Positions 51,982 through 61,066 of a DNA stretch of 64,000 bases are shown here, piece by piece. Where the stretch lies: contig NZ_QKMF01000002.1 of assembly GCF_003208435.1 (NCBI RefSeq), positions 1 to 64,000 on the forward strand, in the 5' to 3' direction. The translations under genes were made by a program, and so were the position numbers. How positions within the stretch are numbered: position 1 is the first letter of the stretch; every line of letters begins with the position of its first letter. Source of the DNA: Pelagimonas varians. Its GTDB lineage: Bacteria; Pseudomonadota; Alphaproteobacteria; Rhodobacterales; Rhodobacteraceae. The notes under the pieces are model-generated. The model did no database searches, was not told the DNA's origin, and was given only the letters and a program-made list of their open reading frames with translations.

Positions 51982-53487
51982 ATGGATTTGCTATCTAACC
52001 TGGCGATGGGGTTCGACATCGCCCTGTCTCCGTTCACCCTGATGTTGGCGGTGTTTGGCTGTTTTATCGGCACCATTATCGGTGCGCTTCCGGGTCTTGG
52101 CCCGTCGAACGGCGTTGCCATTTTGATCCCGCTGACCTTCTCGATGGGCCTCGATGCGACCTCGGCGCTTGTTCTTATGACTGCGGTTTATTACGGCGCG
52201 ATGTATGGCGGGCGGATCAGCTCGATCTTGTTGAACATCCCCGGTGATGAACCTGCTCTGATGACAACGCTGGATGGTTATCCAATGGCCAAGCAAGGCC
52301 GCGCAGGAGATGCGCTGGTGATCTCGGGTGTTGCATCCTTTGTGGGGGCGTTTTTGTCGACCATTGGGTTGATGTTGCTGGCCCCGTTGCTGGCCGGTGT
52401 TGCGTTCTTGTTTGGTCCGGCGGAATATTTCGCGCTTTATTTGCTGGCTTTTGCCACACTGGGCGGAATCGGATCAAACAACCAGGCCAAAGCGGCGATT
52501 GCATCTTGCATCGGCCTTGGCATTGCAATGATTGGCGTCGACAATAACTCCGGTTTGCCGCGCCTGACGGGCGGCAATATGCACTTGTTTGACGGCATCG
52601 ACTTCCTTGTTGCCATTGTTGGCCTGTTCGCGATTGCCGAAGTGTTCTTCTTTATTGAAAGCCACGGCAAAGACACGTCGATTGGGGTCAAACTTGATAA
52701 AGTTACCATCCCGGTCAGAGAAATAATGGGATCAATGGTGACCATGGTGCGCTCGTCTGCGGTTGGGTTCGTCGCAGGTATTTTGCCGGGTGCCGGGGCT
52801 TCGCTTGGGTCTTTCTTGGCCTATATGACCGAAAAATCCATCGCCGGTAAAAAAGGCGGATTTGGAACGGGTGTTGCCAAAGGCGTCGCTGCGCCCGAGG
52901 CTGGCAACAACGCGGCCGCTGGCGGAGCGCTGGTGCCGATGCTGACGCTGGGTGTGCCCGGTTCCGGCACAACTGCCGTTTTGCTGGCGCTGTTGATGAC
53001 GCTCAACATCACCCCTGGTCCCACACTTTTCACGGACCGGCCCGAAGTGGTCTGGGGCCTGATTGCCTCACTGTTGATTGCCAACTTTGTGCTGCTGGTG
53101 ATGAACGTCCCCATGGTCAAGGTTTTTGTAAAGATCTTGATGGTCCCGCCTTGGATCTTGCTTCCGGGGGTTACAATGGTGTCCTTCGTCGGGATTTACT
53201 CCCTGTCGGGCAGCTATTTCGATCTGGTGCTGATGGTTGCTTTCGGGATGCTGGGCTGGGTGCTTCGTAAACTGGATGTGCCGACCGTACCGATCATTCT
53301 CGGCATTTTGCTGGGCGGCAACATGGAAGACGCGCTGCGCCGCGCCATGGTGTTGTCGGACGGGGATTGGACCTATTTGTTCAGCTCCGGCATTTCGATC
53401 GGGTTGTGGACTGTCGCTGTGCTTGGCTTTGTTGCGCCAATGTTCCTGCGCCGCTACTTGACCAAACCACAAAGGATAACTGACTGA
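51982..53487 (+). CDS. Tripartite tricarboxylate transporter large permease (TctA)
   Basis: A 501-residue permease with about 11-12 helices. The two inverted half-repeats are marked by GALPGLGPSNGVAILIPLTF and GILPGAGASLGSFLAYMTEK, with the family PE-NNAA region APEAGNNAAAGGALVPMLTL. Na+-coupled uptake of citrate-like acids is the usual role. It shares 1 nt with the following DUF1446 gene, linking transport to that pathway. Confidence 0.93.
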   Translation: MDLLSNLAMGFDIALSPFTLMLAVFGCFIGTIIGALPGLGPSNGVAILIPLTFSMGLDATSALVLMTAVYYGAMYGGRISSILLNIPGDEPALMTTLDGYPMAKQGRAGDALVISGVASFVGAFLSTIGLMLLAPLLAGVAFLFGPAEYFALYLLAFATLGGIGSNNQAKAAIASCIGLGIAMIGVDNNSGLPRLTGGNMHLFDGIDFLVAIVGLFAIAEVFFFIESHGKDTSIGVKLDKVTIPVREIMGSMVTMVRSSAVGFVAGILPGAGASLGSFLAYMTEKSIAGKKGGFGTGVAKGVAAPEAGNNAAAGGALVPMLTLGVPGSGTTAVLLALLMTLNITPGPTLFTDRPEVVWGLIASLLIANFVLLVMNVPMVKVFVKILMVPPWILLPGVTMVSFVGIYSLSGSYFDLVLMVAFGMLGWVLRKLDVPTVPIILGILLGGNMEDALRRAMVLSDGDWTYLFSSGISIGLWTVAVLGFVAPMFLRRYLTKPQRITD

Positions 53488-54836
53488 TGGTTAAGGTTCT
53501 TATCCCGTCCGGGGCGCTTGGTCTCGGATATGACAGGGCGGCGTTGGCGCGCGGAATTGCAGCCAAGCCTGACATTATCGCCATCGATGGGGGGTCCACA
53601 GACAGTGGACCCCACTACCTCGGCACAGGTACGTCCAAGTATTCCCGCAATTCAACCAAGGCCGAATGGGCCGAATTGATGGAGGCGCGTGCGCAGGCCG
53701 GTGTGCCGTTGATCATTGGCACCGCAGGCACCTGCGGCGCAGATACTGCCGTGGATTGGCTGGTCGAAATCACCCGTGAAATCGCTGCCGAGCGCGGCGA
53801 GAGCCTAAAGCTGGCGGTGTTGAAAAGCGGTCAGGACATCGAAGCGCTTGTCCATGCGCTTGGCGCGGGGCGGATCACTGATTTGCCAGCGGCGCCTGAA
53901 ATCAGTGCCTCCGTTTTGCGCGATTGCACCAATGTTGTGGCCCTTGCCGGGGCAGAGCAAATCCAAGCGGCTTTGGACACCGGAGCAGATATTGTGATTG
54001 CGGGCCGCACGACGGATACTGCGATCTTGTCGGCGCTGCCCTTGGCACGTGGCTGTCATGCGGGCGGTGTTTGGCATGGGGCCAAGATCGGGGAATGTGG
54101 GGCTTTGGCGACAACCAGCCCCAATTCGGGCACCATTTTGATCGAATTTGATGAAACCGGCTTTACCATGACCCCGATGGGGGCCGATGCCCGTGCGACG
54201 CCGCATACGGTTTCGGCGCATATGCTGTATGAAAACTCTGATCCCTATATTTTGTATGAACCGGGCGGACATTTGGATGTGCGAGGGGCCACTTATACGG
54301 CCCTTGATGATCGCACGGTTCGCGTCGAAGGTAGCAAATGGGTGGTTTCGGACCGCTATACCGTCAAGCTCGAAGGTGCGCGCCAAGCCGGATTTCAAAC
54401 TGTCTCGCTCGCACTTGTTCGCGACGCGCGGTATGTCGAACACATCAACGCGTGGTGTGCGGACATTGTCGAGAAATGCGCCGCCAAAGCGCAGGCCCGC
54501 GTGGACGGCCAGTTCGGTATTGAACTGCGGATCATTGGTCAGAATGCGACGCTGGGGGAGCTGGATTCTCAGGCGGTTGCAGGCACGGAACTTGGCGTTA
54601 TGGGCATTGTCACTGCCGAAACCGAGGCGCTGAGCCGCGAAGTTGCCAAGATGCTCAATCCATATTTGTTGCACCATCCGCTGACCGAACAAGAGGAAAT
54701 GCCGACCTTTGCCTTTCCTTTTTCACCGCCTGAAATGCCGCGCGGTGCAATTTACGAATTTTGTCTCAATCACGTACTGGAGCTGGATGATCCCATGCAG
54801 GCTTTCCGCCTCAGCGTCGAGGAAATCAAACCATGA
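53487..54836 (+). CDS. DUF1446 / AtuA-like protein
   Basis: A 449-residue acyclic-terpene-utilisation AtuA-like protein (DUF1446). PDIIAIDGGSTDSGPHYLGT opens the domain, followed by GAGRITDLPAAPEIS and GADIVIAGRTTDTAILSALP. The reaction has not been established for the family. It is cotranscribed with tctCBA and overlaps a DUF4387 gene by 4 nt; the DUF1446/DUF4387 pair is a recurring unit. It may rearrange or hydrate the imported acid. A 9-bp inverted repeat lies inside its 5' end (53591-53613). Confidence 0.88.
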   Translation: MVKVLIPSGALGLGYDRAALARGIAAKPDIIAIDGGSTDSGPHYLGTGTSKYSRNSTKAEWAELMEARAQAGVPLIIGTAGTCGADTAVDWLVEITREIAAERGESLKLAVLKSGQDIEALVHALGAGRITDLPAAPEISASVLRDCTNVVALAGAEQIQAALDTGADIVIAGRTTDTAILSALPLARGCHAGGVWHGAKIGECGALATTSPNSGTILIEFDETGFTMTPMGADARATPHTVSAHMLYENSDPYILYEPGGHLDVRGATYTALDDRTVRVEGSKWVVSDRYTVKLEGARQAGFQTVSLALVRDARYVEHINAWCADIVEKCAAKAQARVDGQFGIELRIIGQNATLGELDSQAVAGTELGVMGIVTAETEALSREVAKMLNPYLLHHPLTEQEEMPTFAFPFSPPEMPRGAIYEFCLNHVLELDDPMQAFRLSVEEIKP

Positions 54837-55132
54837 CCCGCCTTGTTGATGTCGCCGTCAAAATCAGATCCAAAAACGCGGGCCCCTTTTGGCTGACGGT
54901 CGATATTTTTTGCGGATCGGCCGAGGTATTCGATCGGGTCAGCGCTGCGCTCAAAAGCGACGAGGTTGCCAAACTGTTTCAAATGCAAACGGAAAACCTC
55001 AAACGGTTTGATATTGCGGATCTCTATGTGGTGAAATTCAGCCTGCCGCGTCCGCAGATACAGGGCGTTCGGGCGGATCGCGATATGCACGGGGCGTCAT
55101 TTGCGAACCTTTTAGCGGAACTCGTGGTCTAA
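54833..55132 (+). CDS. DUF4387 protein
   Basis: A 99-residue protein starting MTRLVDVAVKIRSKNAGPFW and containing FCGSAEVFDRVSAAL and FSLPRPQIQGVRADRDMHGA. This matches DUF4387, found next to or fused with DUF1446 proteins. It is likely the small subunit of one enzyme. Last gene of the tct operon. The 90 nt after it contain no clear terminator. Confidence 0.85.
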   Translation: MTRLVDVAVKIRSKNAGPFWLTVDIFCGSAEVFDRVSAALKSDEVAKLFQMQTENLKRFDIADLYVVKFSLPRPQIQGVRADRDMHGASFANLLAELVV

Positions 55133-55222
55133 TCTGATCAACCTGCCGCTGCGCTTTGACAATACTGGCAGACTGCCATAACAGTCCTTTTGCGCCCTTA
55201 AACGCGACAGGACTAACTGACC

Positions 55223-56629
55223 ATGTCTTTGACAGATCCCGACCGTCTCTTTCCAATAGATGACGCGCTGCGCGGCCTTTCCCGCGCCATTTATGACACC
55301 ATCAAAGACCTGCCGATCCTAAGCCCGCACGGGCATTGTGATCCTCAATGGTTTGCGAAGAATGAACGCTTTCCCAACCCGGCTGAGCTATTTGTGATCC
55401 CCGACCATTATGTGTTTCGCATGTTGGTCAGTCAGGGCGTGCCTATGGATGATCTGGGGATTCCACGTATTGATGGCGGGGCTGTTGAACAAGACCCGCG
55501 CAAGATCTGGCACTTGTTTGCAAAGCATTTCAATCTGTTTCGCGGGACGCCTTCAGGCCTGTGGTTGAACCATTCGTTCGAGCATGTCTTTGGGTTTTTG
55601 GAACCGCTGACGCCGGATAATGCGGACGAATACTACGACCATATCGACCAGACTTTGGCGATGGATCAGTTCCGTCCACGGGCAATGTTTGACCGTTTCA
55701 AGATCGATTGTCTGGCCACCACCGAAGGGGCCTTGGATAATCTGCAATGGCATAAAATGATCCATGACAGCGACTGGCAGGGCAGGGTGATCACCACCTA
55801 TCGCTCAGATGCCGTCGTTGACCCTGAATTCGAAGGGTTTGTTCAAAACATCGCGCAGTTCGGGGAATTGACTGGCGAAGATATTGCCAGCTATGACGGC
55901 TATCTGAATGCGCACCGCGCCCGCCGCGCTTTTTTCCGCAGTCACGGGGCCACGGCCACCGATCACGGCCATCCGACCGCGCGCACCGAAGATTTGCCAC
56001 ACACAGAGGCCGCCGCGCTCTATGCCAAAGCGATTTCGGGTCAGATCACCGCGTCTGAGGCGGATGCCTTTCGCGGGCAAATGTTGACCGAAATGGCACG
56101 GATGAGCGTCGAAGACGGCATGACCATGCAAATCCACGCAGGTTCGACCCGCAATCATTCGGCGCAGGTATTTGCCAGCCATGGGCGCGACAAAGGGTTT
56201 GATATCCCGCGCCGTACTGACTTTGTGGATGCGCTCAAGCCGATGCTGGATGCCGTTGGGATGGAGCGTGACCTGAACATCTTGTTGTTTACACTGGATG
56301 AAACAACATATGGCCGCGAACTGGCCCCTTTGGCCGGTGCTTATCCGGCGTTGAAACTTGGCCCGGCATGGTGGTTCTTTGACAGCCCCGAAGGCATGCG
56401 CCGTTTCCGCCAGCTGACAACTGAAACATGCGGTTTCTATAATACCGCCGGTTTCAATGATGACACGCGGGCATTTTGTTCGATCCCCGCGCGGCATGAT
56501 GTGGCGCGGCGTACGGATGCTGCCTATTTGTCGGAATTGGTTGCCACCGGAAGGTTGGAGGAAAACGACGCCTTTGAAGTGGCACAAAGTTTGACCACCG
56601 ATTTAGTGAAATCCGCCTATAAGCTTTGA
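55223..56629 (+). CDS. uxaC: Uronate isomerase
   Basis: A 468-residue amidohydrolase-fold enzyme. LPILSPHGHCDPQWFAKNER contains the two metal histidines (His34 and His36 region). The family segments FVIPDHYVFRMLVSQGVPMD, MQIHAGSTRNHSAQVFASHG and AYPALKLGPAWWFFDSPEGM are all present. It converts D-glucuronate to D-fructuronate or D-galacturonate to D-tagaturonate. The reductase gene follows, with a TGGTATACCA site between. Complete length. Confidence 0.94.
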   Translation: MSLTDPDRLFPIDDALRGLSRAIYDTIKDLPILSPHGHCDPQWFAKNERFPNPAELFVIPDHYVFRMLVSQGVPMDDLGIPRIDGGAVEQDPRKIWHLFAKHFNLFRGTPSGLWLNHSFEHVFGFLEPLTPDNADEYYDHIDQTLAMDQFRPRAMFDRFKIDCLATTEGALDNLQWHKMIHDSDWQGRVITTYRSDAVVDPEFEGFVQNIAQFGELTGEDIASYDGYLNAHRARRAFFRSHGATATDHGHPTARTEDLPHTEAAALYAKAISGQITASEADAFRGQMLTEMARMSVEDGMTMQIHAGSTRNHSAQVFASHGRDKGFDIPRRTDFVDALKPMLDAVGMERDLNILLFTLDETTYGRELAPLAGAYPALKLGPAWWFFDSPEGMRRFRQLTTETCGFYNTAGFNDDTRAFCSIPARHDVARRTDAAYLSELVATGRLEENDAFEVAQSLTTDLVKSAYKL

Positions 56630-56637
56630 TCGTCATT

Positions 56638-56647
56638 TGGTATACCA
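56638..56647. promoter_or_regulatory. Hexuronate operator TGGTATACCA, copy 1
   Basis: A perfect palindrome in TTTGGTATACCAAA context lies in the 51-nt gap between uxaC and the reductase gene. The same 10-mer occurs at 60870 and 60901, in front of other sugar genes. It resembles operators of GntR-type uronate regulators. Confidence 0.65.
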
Positions 56648-56680
56648 AAGCCTGAACGAATTCGCTTTCAGGACTGATCA

Positions 56681-58117
56681 ATGACCAATGCCCCCCGTTT
56701 GACCCGCAAAACCACCGCTCCTAAGGCGGGGATTGTTCACCTTGGGCCGGGCGCTTTTTTCCGGGCGTTCAATGCGATCTATAGCCAAGACGCGATGGAC
56801 CATTCGGGAGGGGATTGGGGCATTGTGGCTGTGTCGCTGCGCAGCCCCACTGCGCGCGATCAATTGCGTCCACAGGGCGGGGCGTTCACCTCTGTCAGCT
56901 TGGGGCCGGATGGCGCGGACTACCGACAGATTGAAAGCATCGTGGATGTGTTGGTGGCACCTGAAGATCCGGCGGCCGTTGTGGCAGCTATGTCCGATCC
57001 TGCGATCAAAATCGTATCGCTCACCATCACTGAAAAGGGATATTGCCACGCGCCGTCTACCGGCCGCCTGAATCTGGATCACCCTGATATACTGCACGAT
57101 CTGGCGAACCCCGCCACGCCGCGATCTGCGCCTGGCTTTATTGTGGAAGCACTGGCCAGTCGCCGTGCTGCGGGCACCAAGGGGTTTACTGTACTCAGCT
57201 GTGATAACTTGCCATCGAATGGTCATTTGGCCCGTGAAATCATCCTATCTTTGGCGGCGGAGCGGGACAGTGGACTGGCGGATTGGATCGCCGAGAATGT
57301 GCCGTTCCCCGCAACGATGGTTGATAGGATCACACCGGCGACAACCGACAGAGATGTCGCCGGTCTGGCGCAAGCGCAGGGTATCTACGATCCTGCTTGC
57401 GTCAATCACGAACCTTTTCGCCAATGGGTGATTGAGGACAGTTTTGCCGATGGGCATCCAGCTTGGGATGTGGGCGGTGCGCAGTTTGTGCGCGATGTCG
57501 AGGCGCATGAAAACATGAAACTGCGCTGCCTGAATGGCACCCATTCGGCTCTGGCCTATCTGGGGTACCTTGGCGGATATGAGACGATTTCAGACACGGT
57601 TTCCGATCCCGCCTATGCCGCGTTTTGCCAAAACCTGTGGGCGCGGGAAATTTTGCCAGCGGTTGAAAAGCCGGAAGGGGAGGATTTGAACGCCTATACA
57701 GCTGCACTGCTTGATCGCTATCGCAACCCGTCTATCCGGCACAGAACGTGGCAGATCGCGATGGACGGATCGCAAAAACTGCCACAACGGATATTGGGCA
57801 CGCTGAGCGCGGGCTTGGCGGAGGGTCGGGACTGTTCGGGATTGATTTTGGTGGTTGCGGCCTGGATGCGTTATGTGGGCGGCGTGGATGAAGCCGGGCA
57901 GCCCATCGATGTCAAAGACCCGCTTGCTGATAAATTGCGTGCAGCGTCTGACAGCGCGGTCGATCCCGCGGGCAAGGTCGCGGCCTTGCTGGCGGTAGAG
58001 GATGTGTTCGAGGCAGGTTTGGCGGCGAATCCGGAGTTCCGCAGTTCTGTGACACAGGCCTTTGAAGGGCTCTGCGAAAATGGCGCGCGGGCCTGCGTAG
58101 CCAAGGCGTTTAGCTGA
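56681..58117 (+). CDS. uxuB: Mannitol dehydrogenase family protein, probable fructuronate reductase
   Basis: A 478-residue long-chain polyol dehydrogenase. The Rossmann start is AGIVHLGPGAFFRAFNAIYS; the family signature FTVLSCDNLPSNGHLAREII and the catalytic segment MKLRCLNGTHSALAYLGYLG contain the conserved Lys and His. Because uxaC is adjacent, reduction of D-fructuronate to D-mannonate (UxuB) is more likely than mannitol oxidation. The symbol is therefore contextual. A TGGTATACCA site lies 34 nt upstream. Confidence 0.85.
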   Translation: MTNAPRLTRKTTAPKAGIVHLGPGAFFRAFNAIYSQDAMDHSGGDWGIVAVSLRSPTARDQLRPQGGAFTSVSLGPDGADYRQIESIVDVLVAPEDPAAVVAAMSDPAIKIVSLTITEKGYCHAPSTGRLNLDHPDILHDLANPATPRSAPGFIVEALASRRAAGTKGFTVLSCDNLPSNGHLAREIILSLAAERDSGLADWIAENVPFPATMVDRITPATTDRDVAGLAQAQGIYDPACVNHEPFRQWVIEDSFADGHPAWDVGGAQFVRDVEAHENMKLRCLNGTHSALAYLGYLGGYETISDTVSDPAYAAFCQNLWAREILPAVEKPEGEDLNAYTAALLDRYRNPSIRHRTWQIAMDGSQKLPQRILGTLSAGLAEGRDCSGLILVVAAWMRYVGGVDEAGQPIDVKDPLADKLRAASDSAVDPAGKVAALLAVEDVFEAGLAANPEFRSSVTQAFEGLCENGARACVAKAFS

Positions 58118-58331
58118 AAATCCACCACAAAACGGATCCCCAAAACACCACCGCAAAAATCGCGGCGAAAGGCACCCACCATCCACAGGGCATGGGGGGA
58201 CGGTCAGATTGGCTAAATGTGTCCAGCGTTTTGCGCTGGTGTGTCTTTGCTTGATCGAACTGTATCGGAACAGATGTGGTCACCGTCAAGTCGCCCTCTA
58301 TGGTCGCAAAAAATTGCCTTCTAGCAACCAT
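58110..58331 (-). CDS. Possible small membrane protein (73 aa)
   Basis: The frame ends with a Trp-rich hydrophobic segment (CGWWVPFAAIFAVVFWGSVL then WWIFS), plausible as a single membrane helix, after a polar N-terminal part. It overlaps the end of the uxuB-like gene by 8 nt on the opposite strand. The ATG at 58331 has no ribosome-binding site; a GTG at about 58280 with AGAGGG upstream is an alternative. Recognised as no family; may not be a gene. Confidence 0.4.
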   Translation of the reverse strand: MVARRQFFATIEGDLTVTTSVPIQFDQAKTHQRKTLDTFSQSDRPPMPCGWWVPFAAIFAVVFWGSVLWWIFS

Positions 58332-58399
58332 AGGGGGTCAGACTTGCCGAACAAGGTCACCTTCTGTTTCAGGTGGTGACGCTTGTTGGCGTCAGTTTA

Positions 58400-59167
58400 T
58401 TAACGGCCCATCCAGCCGCCGTCGACCACCAGAATTTCGCCATTCACGTAGTCCGAGGCGCTTGATGACAAGAAGACCGCAGGCCCGCCAAAGTCAGCAG
58501 GGGTGCCCCATCGGCCCTGTGGGATGCGTTCCAGAATAGACTTGGACCGCGCCGGATCATCTTGCAAAGCTTGGGTGTTATCGGTTGCAATATAGCCGGG
58601 TGCGATGGCGTTGACGTTAACACCTTTGCCCGCCCATTCGTTGGCAAGGGCCTTGGTCAGCTGTCCGATGCCGCCTTTGGACGCTGCATAGCCCGGTACG
58701 GTGATTCCCCCCTGGAAGGTCAGAAGTGAGGCGGTGAAGATGATCTTGCCATTACCTCGTGCAACCATGCCCCGGCCAACTTCACGGCTGAGCACGAATT
58801 GTGCAGACAGATTGACCTCGATCACCTCATCCCACATTTCGTCGGGATGTTCGGCTGCGGGGGTGCGTGCGATTGTGCCGGCGTTGTTGATCAAAATGTC
58901 GGGGGCAACGCCATCGGTTTCCAGTTGTGCCGCAAAACTGCGCACTGCCGCGCGGTCGCTGAAATCGCACTGATAGGCCTTGAACGAACGGCCCAGTGCG
59001 GTCACGGATTTCTCAACCTCGGATCCGGTCAGTTCCAATGTGGCCGAGACGCCAACAATATCGGCACCCGCAGCGGCCAAGGCTTCGGCCATGCCGCGCC
59101 CAATGCCGCGTTTGCAGCCGGTCACCAACGCGGTCTTGCCGCTGAGATCGAACATGGATTGGGTCAT
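58400..59167 (-). CDS. Short-chain dehydrogenase, KduD-like
   Basis: A 255-residue SDR. Cofactor motif TGCKRGIGRG at about 17-26, NNAG at 94-97, and catalytic Ser147, Tyr160 and Lys164 (YAASK) are intact. GKIIFTASLLTFQGGITVPG and IAPGYIATDNTQALQDD are typical of 2-deoxy-D-gluconate 3-dehydrogenase/KduD. In context it would oxidise or reduce a keto-deoxy sugar acid. It overlaps the alcohol dehydrogenase gene by 4 nt in a leftward operon. Confidence 0.88.
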   Translation of the reverse strand: MTQSMFDLSGKTALVTGCKRGIGRGMAEALAAAGADIVGVSATLELTGSEVEKSVTALGRSFKAYQCDFSDRAAVRSFAAQLETDGVAPDILINNAGTIARTPAAEHPDEMWDEVIEVNLSAQFVLSREVGRGMVARGNGKIIFTASLLTFQGGITVPGYAASKGGIGQLTKALANEWAGKGVNVNAIAPGYIATDNTQALQDDPARSKSILERIPQGRWGTPADFGGPAVFLSSSASDYVNGEILVVDGGWMGR

Positions 59168-60201
59168 ACGTCTTTTCCTACCTTGATTAGGCTTTTCATT
59201 GCGGTGGGGCTGCGGTCCAATGCTTCGAACGCGGTCTGAATGTCGTCCAGCGGGGCAACATCCGTGATAAAGGTTTCGGCATCAACACCGCCACTGGCGA
59301 TGATCGAAATGGCCTTTTCATAGTCAACAGGTTCATAGACCCGAACACCGATCAGTTTGAGTTCGCGCCAGAAGAACTGGAACATGTCTACTGTCGGCTT
59401 TTGGGCGTGGATCGCCACCATAACAATGCGTCCGCGGGTTGCGGCCACAGTGGTCATTGCGTCAACGCCGGGTTGGCTGCCTGACACTTCAAAGACAACG
59501 TCAGCGCCTTTGCCACCGGTGCGTTCATTGATCGTCGCGGCCAGATCGACTTCAGCGGGGTTGACGGTGTCAAAGCCCATCTTTTGTGCAATGGCCAATC
59601 GATTCGGATTGACTTCGGAAATCACCACATTGCCGCCCGCATCGCGCGCGACCATGGCAACCAGAACTCCGATAGGGCCGCCGCCGATGACAACAACATC
59701 TTCACCGCTTTGCAGTTCGGACAGGCGTACATCGTGGCAAGCCACTGCGACGGGTTCGATCAACGCAGCGTGATCAAGACGCATATCGTCGGGTAGGGTG
59801 TGGACAGTATGGGCAGGCACAACCCAGATTTCTTGCATAGCACCATCGGTATCGATGCCGAGGAACTTTAACTTGTGACAGATATGTGTGTGGCCCGCAT
59901 CGCAAGCTGGGCAATCACCGCAGTGATCCAGTGGGCGTACAACGACTTGCTGGCCAAGCGACACGCCTTCTACGTTTGCGCCAATGGCTTCGACCACACC
60001 AGACATCTCATGCCCGATGATCCGGCTTTCTCCGACGCGGGCGTCCATATTGCCGTGATAGATATGCATGTCAGTGCCGCAAATCCCGCAATAGGCAATG
60101 CGGATTGCGATTTCATCGTCCTCCGGCAGGGGGGAGGGGGCGGTTTCGACAACAAAGCTTTTGTTGCGGCGGTAATAGGCTGCGTTGATAGTTTCGCTCA
60201 T
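59164..60201 (-). CDS. Zinc-dependent alcohol/polyol dehydrogenase
   Basis: A 345-residue medium-chain dehydrogenase. Catalytic zinc ligands are Cys38 (YCGICGTD) and His64-Glu65 (IIGHEMSG); the structural zinc cysteines are 94, 97, 100 and 108. The NAD site is VVVIGGGPIGVLVA. Family members include L-iditol/sorbitol and sugar-acid dehydrogenases. It overlaps its neighbours by 4 nt each, so all three leftward genes form one operon, likely for a hexonate or polyol. Confidence 0.88.
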   Translation of the reverse strand: MSETINAAYYRRNKSFVVETAPSPLPEDDEIAIRIAYCGICGTDMHIYHGNMDARVGESRIIGHEMSGVVEAIGANVEGVSLGQQVVVRPLDHCGDCPACDAGHTHICHKLKFLGIDTDGAMQEIWVVPAHTVHTLPDDMRLDHAALIEPVAVACHDVRLSELQSGEDVVVIGGGPIGVLVAMVARDAGGNVVISEVNPNRLAIAQKMGFDTVNPAEVDLAATINERTGGKGADVVFEVSGSQPGVDAMTTVAATRGRIVMVAIHAQKPTVDMFQFFWRELKLIGVRVYEPVDYEKAISIIASGGVDAETFITDVAPLDDIQTAFEALDRSPTAMKSLIKVGKDV

Positions 60202-60839
60202 GCGTGATGCTCCTGATGGGCGGCGTTCAGTTTAATCCAGTCGAATGTAACCCATGTTCCGGATTCGGAAGGGGCCACCGCCATGTGGTTTTCGACCACA
60301 AGCGGACGGGTGGTGTATTGATCAATGGGAAGGCCATGGACTTCGATCCAACCGTTTTCGGGTCGGGCCGAAACCAAGCTGATGTGGAATTCTTGCTTGT
60401 CGTTCGAACAAAGGGAGATGCCACCGCAATTGGATGCATCGGGTCGGATGTCGCTTTGTCGGCCATCCGCAAAGGCATTTTCGCATTCTTGGCGTTTGTG
60501 TAGGTATTTATCCATGGCGAACGGAATGCCGGTTGTATCTGGAATTTGTCCGAAGCCTTTGGTGTCGTCAAAGAACGTTGGCTCTTCGAAACATGTGATG
60601 CTGCAGTCTCTGACGACTTCATCAACTCCGTGCGCATAGTTTGCGCCGTTTATCGCGGCAAACACCCACCCGCCCTTGCCGGCTTTATGGATGCATCCGG
60701 AGCGGGTTGGTCCATCTGTCTGGCGAATCACTGCGGTCTTCAGTCCAAAATGTGTGTGATCGCCATGTTTTTCATCGTTCAGGGCCTCTTTTAGAGGCAC
60801 ATCAAACACTTGAACATCGATTGAGATGATCTGTGGCAT
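60198..60839 (-). pseudogene. Internally deleted enolase-superfamily (mandelate racemase-like) remnant
   Basis: An open frame of 213 codons begins like a mandelate-racemase-type enzyme (MPQIISIDVQVFDVPLKEAL) and ends like one (LPIDQYTTRPLVVENHMAVA). Intact members have about 370 residues. Around residues 55-70 the text jumps from the N-terminal cap to just before the CFEEP strand, losing the K-x-K base and the first metal ligand. The third ligand motif, normally MGE, reads MDK. The frame is preserved, so a short protein could be made, but not a working enzyme. It heads the leftward operon behind two TGGTATACCA sites. Confidence 0.72.
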
Positions 60840-60869
60840 CCAGTTCCCCCGTTTCTTCTCCTGCTAATT

Positions 60870-60879
60870 TGGTATACCA
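60870..60879. promoter_or_regulatory. Hexuronate operator TGGTATACCA, copy 2
   Basis: A perfect palindrome 31 nt upstream of the start of the leftward operon. It is spaced 31 nt from copy 3, about three helical turns, which would place two regulator dimers on one face of the DNA. Confidence 0.65.
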
Positions 60880-60900
60880 TTTATTAATGCTGCGCAATTC

Positions 60901-60910
60901 TGGTATACCA
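60901..60910. promoter_or_regulatory. Hexuronate operator TGGTATACCA, copy 3
   Basis: Third copy of the palindrome, in the divergent region between the leftward sugar operon and the LdtR-like gene. Together with copy 2 it brackets the probable promoter of the leftward operon. Confidence 0.65.
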
Positions 60911-61066
60911 TTTTGCGGAAATTTTCGATTTCGGTAAGAAACGACGGGGTTTACGTTAATACTTGACCAAATTAGATCGCATTTTCACGGTCTTCGATGC
61001 GGTTTAACGCAATATTGGTTTTTTTCCTCAAATCTCCGCTAGAGCTACACAAAGGCGGAGAAAGAT

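Noticed and set aside
53805-54692. 295-codon leftward frame inside the DUF1446 gene
   Set aside because: Antisense shadow of a confident gene, with His/Arg-rich composition typical of shadows.
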